Positions 61,402 through 64,000 of a stretch of 64,000 nt of DNA are shown in pieces; position 1 is the stretch's first letter; each line of letters begins with the position of its first letter. Position numbers and translations under genes: made by a program. The DNA lies in contig JAGTJL010000015.1 in NCBI GenBank assembly GCA_020746875.1, forward strand, positions 1,364,001-1,428,000. Reading direction: 5' to 3'. This DNA comes from Rhexocercosporidium sp. MPI-PUGE-AT-0058. Taxonomy: Eukaryota; Ascomycota; Leotiomycetes; Helotiales. Below the pieces are notes generated by a model. It made no database searches, was not told the origin of the DNA, and saw only the letters and a program-made list of their open reading frames with translations.

Positions 61402-64000
61402 ATGCATCTGTTCGGCCAGCCTTCGCATTCCCTCCTCTCGCTCTCGAACATCGCAGCAGCAGCTCTACTGCTAAGCACGAACACAATCGCAACCGCAACT
61501 GTAAATGCCAGTACGATAACCACAGCCCCGAAGCCCGCCACCACGACAGCGAATGCGAGTGGGAATGTGCCGGCGACTGGGATATGCGAGTTCAGGACGA
61601 TCAATTATATCACCGATACGCTACCGCAGCAATGCCTCAAGAGTTCATGGAGGAGCTCAAATGGGACGACGGTGAAGGCTGCGGAGGGGGCAGGAGAAGC
61701 GACGACGACGCTTGCGGGTGAGGGGCATGGAACTGGGAATGGGACGGCTACAGCAGGAGGGGAGAATAATGGATCGAGTTCCACTAGCAGTCAGGAGGCT
61801 TCGCGGAATACGAGTACAGGGGAACCTCTGCCAGGAGGAGAGGAGTCTGCAAATGCAAGTCCAGCTTCTGAAGCGGCAGAAGCAGCAGCTACGGATCTGG
61901 AGACGGGAGAACTAAGTGATACGTCGTTCCTCTCTTTCGAGGAGTGGAAGAAGCAGACGCTGGAGAAAGCAGGACAGGCGAATGCGAATATCGGCGGCAA
62001 GAAGTCTGGAGAGGGAAGGAAGAGAGAGTCAGAGAGTTTCCAGAATAATCTTGATTCGTTGGGGGAGGAGGGGAGATCGATTTGGATTTCGCGGCTTTTA
62101 GGAGTGGTGGGAGGGAGGAGAAGGGGAGTGGGAGGGGTGGTGAGGAGGAAGGAGAGGCGCATGGCCAGGAGATGCAGGAGGTTGAGGGGGGCGGGAGGAA
62201 AGAGCAGTATCGGAGTAAAGATGCTGGAAAGACGTGCAAGGAGCGCTTCAACTATGCCTCGTTCGATGCTGGTGCTACGATCTTGAAGACACATCATGGG
62301 GCGAAGAATAATAAGGCTATCTTGATTGAGAATAAGGATTCTTACATGCTGTCGGAGTGTACGGCTGAAAACAAGTTTGCTATCATTGAACTTTCGGTAA
62401 GCTCTCTTTTCTCTTGGATAAAGTACTACAGGACTAATTCCTTTGTAGGAAGATATCTGGATTGATACTGTCGTTCTGGCCAACTATGAGTTCTTCTCAA
62501 GCATGATCCGGACATTCAGAGTCAGTGTCAGCGATCGATATCCAGTCAAGATAGACAAATGGAAAGACATCGGGACGTACGAAGCTCGGAATTCTCGAGA
62601 GATCCAAGCGTTTCTCATCACCAATCCTCAAATCTGGACACGGTATATCCGTATTGAGTTCTTGAGCCATTATGGGAATGAGTATTATTGCCCTCTCTCC
62701 CTGGTCAGGGTACATGGAACTCGTATGCTGGAGAGTTGGAAGGAGACTGAAGCTAGTGGGGATGATGATGATCCAGAGGAGATCGATGCTGGACCGGATG
62801 AGCAGTTCGTTCCTGATGCTGTAGCTGAGGTGGTACAGATTGCGGAGAAGTTGAAGGCTACGAGCGATGAGATGGCAAGAACGGTGAAGGCTTCTGAGCC
62901 TAATGAGCCGGTTCAAAATGCGACTCGAAGTGATGCCAAGAATTCGACAAAGACAGTCGTTGACAGCACACCATGGGAGCAGTCTGGGGCGTATATCTTC
63001 AAACTGCCTAGCTCAACTACAGCAGAGGAAATATGCCTTCCGTCGGAAGCTCCAATTCAAGAAGTCATCAGAACAGTCACTGTTTCCGCCGAAGACAACT
63101 CCACTCAAATCACTCAGCCATCGAGCCGAAGCCCCGTTCCTGCCTCAGACGCAACTGCATCAATCATCAAATCGACTATCACTCATTCCACCGACTCCGC
63201 CATAGCACAAGACTCAACATTCAAAGACTCTTCAACAGCCGCAATCTCAAACACCACAATATCCACATCTGACTCACCCATCTCCCCACCTCCAACGGCA
63301 TCCACAACCCACAAATTCCACAATTCAACCCACCCAAGGAACAAAACAACATCCACAACCTCTGCTTCCTCCCCCCTCCCCACGATCCAGGAATCTTTCT
63401 TCAAAGCCGTGTCCCGCCGCCTCAACTTTCTCGAAACAAACTCCACCCTCTCCCTAAAGTACATCGAAGAACAATCACGCATCCTCCGAGAAGCATTCAC
63501 CAAAGTCGAGAAAAAGCAACTGCAGAAAACAACCACCTTTCTTGATACACTCAACAGCACAGTACTAGACGAACTCCGCCAGTTCAGACAGCAATACGAT
63601 GAGATCTGGCAAAGTACCGTCATATCCCTCGAAAGCCAGAGAGACGAATCACGCCGCGAGATCTTGGCCATCAGTTCTCGCCTCAATATCCTAGCCGATG
63701 AAGTCGTCTTCCAGAAACGCATGTCGATCGTCCAATCTGTTCTCCTTCTTCTCTGTCTCGCCCTCGTCATCTTCTCGCGTGTCTCAGGGGGGACGAATAT
63801 CGACTTCCCAACTCTCCACAGCAGAGCCAGACTCCTCTCTGGGTTTCCCATCGAGAGTCCACTAGAAAGTCCAGGGGCCGAGAGTCCCGAATACCGTAGA
63901 GCGAATGGACGAGTCTGGCTGGAATCAGGCCATCAAAGACAACTTTCTGATGACGAAGCTGAAGCACCGCCGACACCTATATCGACCTACTCACGATCCG
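61402..64000 (+). CDS. SUN-domain protein (SLP1-like), partial, one-base frame break
   Basis: ER/nuclear-envelope membrane protein; yeast Slp1 works in folding of integral membrane proteins. Exon 1 is 61402-62396, exon 2 starts at 62449 and runs past the window end. A signal-type hydrophobic N-terminus (LSLSNIAAAALLLS) leads into a disordered Ser/Thr-rich region with LSFEEWKKQTLEKAG. The SUN domain follows: KERFNYASFDAGATILKTH, ILIENKDSYMLSECTAENKF, DTVVLANYEFFSSMIRTFR, RYPVKIDKWKDIGTYEARN, FLSHYGNEYYCPLSLVRVHG. A coiled-coil region and a C-terminal helix (MSIVQSVLLLLCLALVIF) come later. Between about 62066 and 62080 the frame shifts: a four-G run (62071-62073 with the base before it) would have to be five G to read GEEGEIDLDF. 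Adding one base makes exon 1 length a multiple of three. Missing its true end, so length is unknown. Confidence 0.85.

Noticed and set aside
61791..62483. 230-codon minus-strand frame in the SUN-domain gene
   Set aside because: Reads Ser/Pro/Leu-rich opposite the SUN coding exon; the plus-strand SUN motifs decide the matter.

Overview
The window is nuclear DNA from a filamentous ascomycete (Pezizomycotina). The genes carry short GT-AG introns (about 43-190 nt). HET-domain, F-box and OPT genes are present, two islands look mutated by RIP (repeat-induced point mutation), and a dispersed 5S rRNA gene has the Pezizomycotina form. I infer Leotiomycetes from the 5S and protein sequences as I remember them; no search was run. 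Exon borders were joined by hand. Except where stated, the summed exon lengths are divisible by three.

The left part (1-30 kb) is sparse and accessory. It holds a coiled-coil protein of unknown role, a sugar/quinate-type MFS transporter, an OPT oligopeptide transporter, an intact 5S rRNA gene and a Tc1/mariner-like element with a fragment of its transposase. After these come AT-rich decayed repeats, a small membrane protein, an F-box protein, a pair of tandem paralogues of unknown family, a decayed UROD/MetE-like pseudogene and a 3CxxC zinc-finger protein.

The middle part (30-48 kb) mixes metabolism and incompatibility-type genes. It contains a Gfo/Idh/MocA reductase resembling D-galacturonate reductase, a glutathione peroxidase, a DAO-family FAD oxidoreductase, a GH31 glycosidase and an intact HET gene. 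The centromeric histone H3 (CENP-A) gene follows. It lies between two complementary halves of another HET gene that sit on opposite strands, which is the pattern expected if one inversion split the gene and carried CENP-A along.

The right part (48-64 kb) is a dense housekeeping block: bifunctional purine synthesis enzyme (ADE5,7 type), an importin-13/Pdr6-like karyopherin, Xaa-Pro aminopeptidase P, a FUN14-domain mitochondrial protein and a SLP1-type SUN-domain protein that runs off the window.

The main points of interest are the split HET gene around CENP-A with its palindrome and minisatellite, the tandem paralogue family, the UROD/MetE pseudogene, the 5S gene plus a 5S fragment, and two otherwise intact genes that each lack one G in a G-run, which suggests consensus errors.
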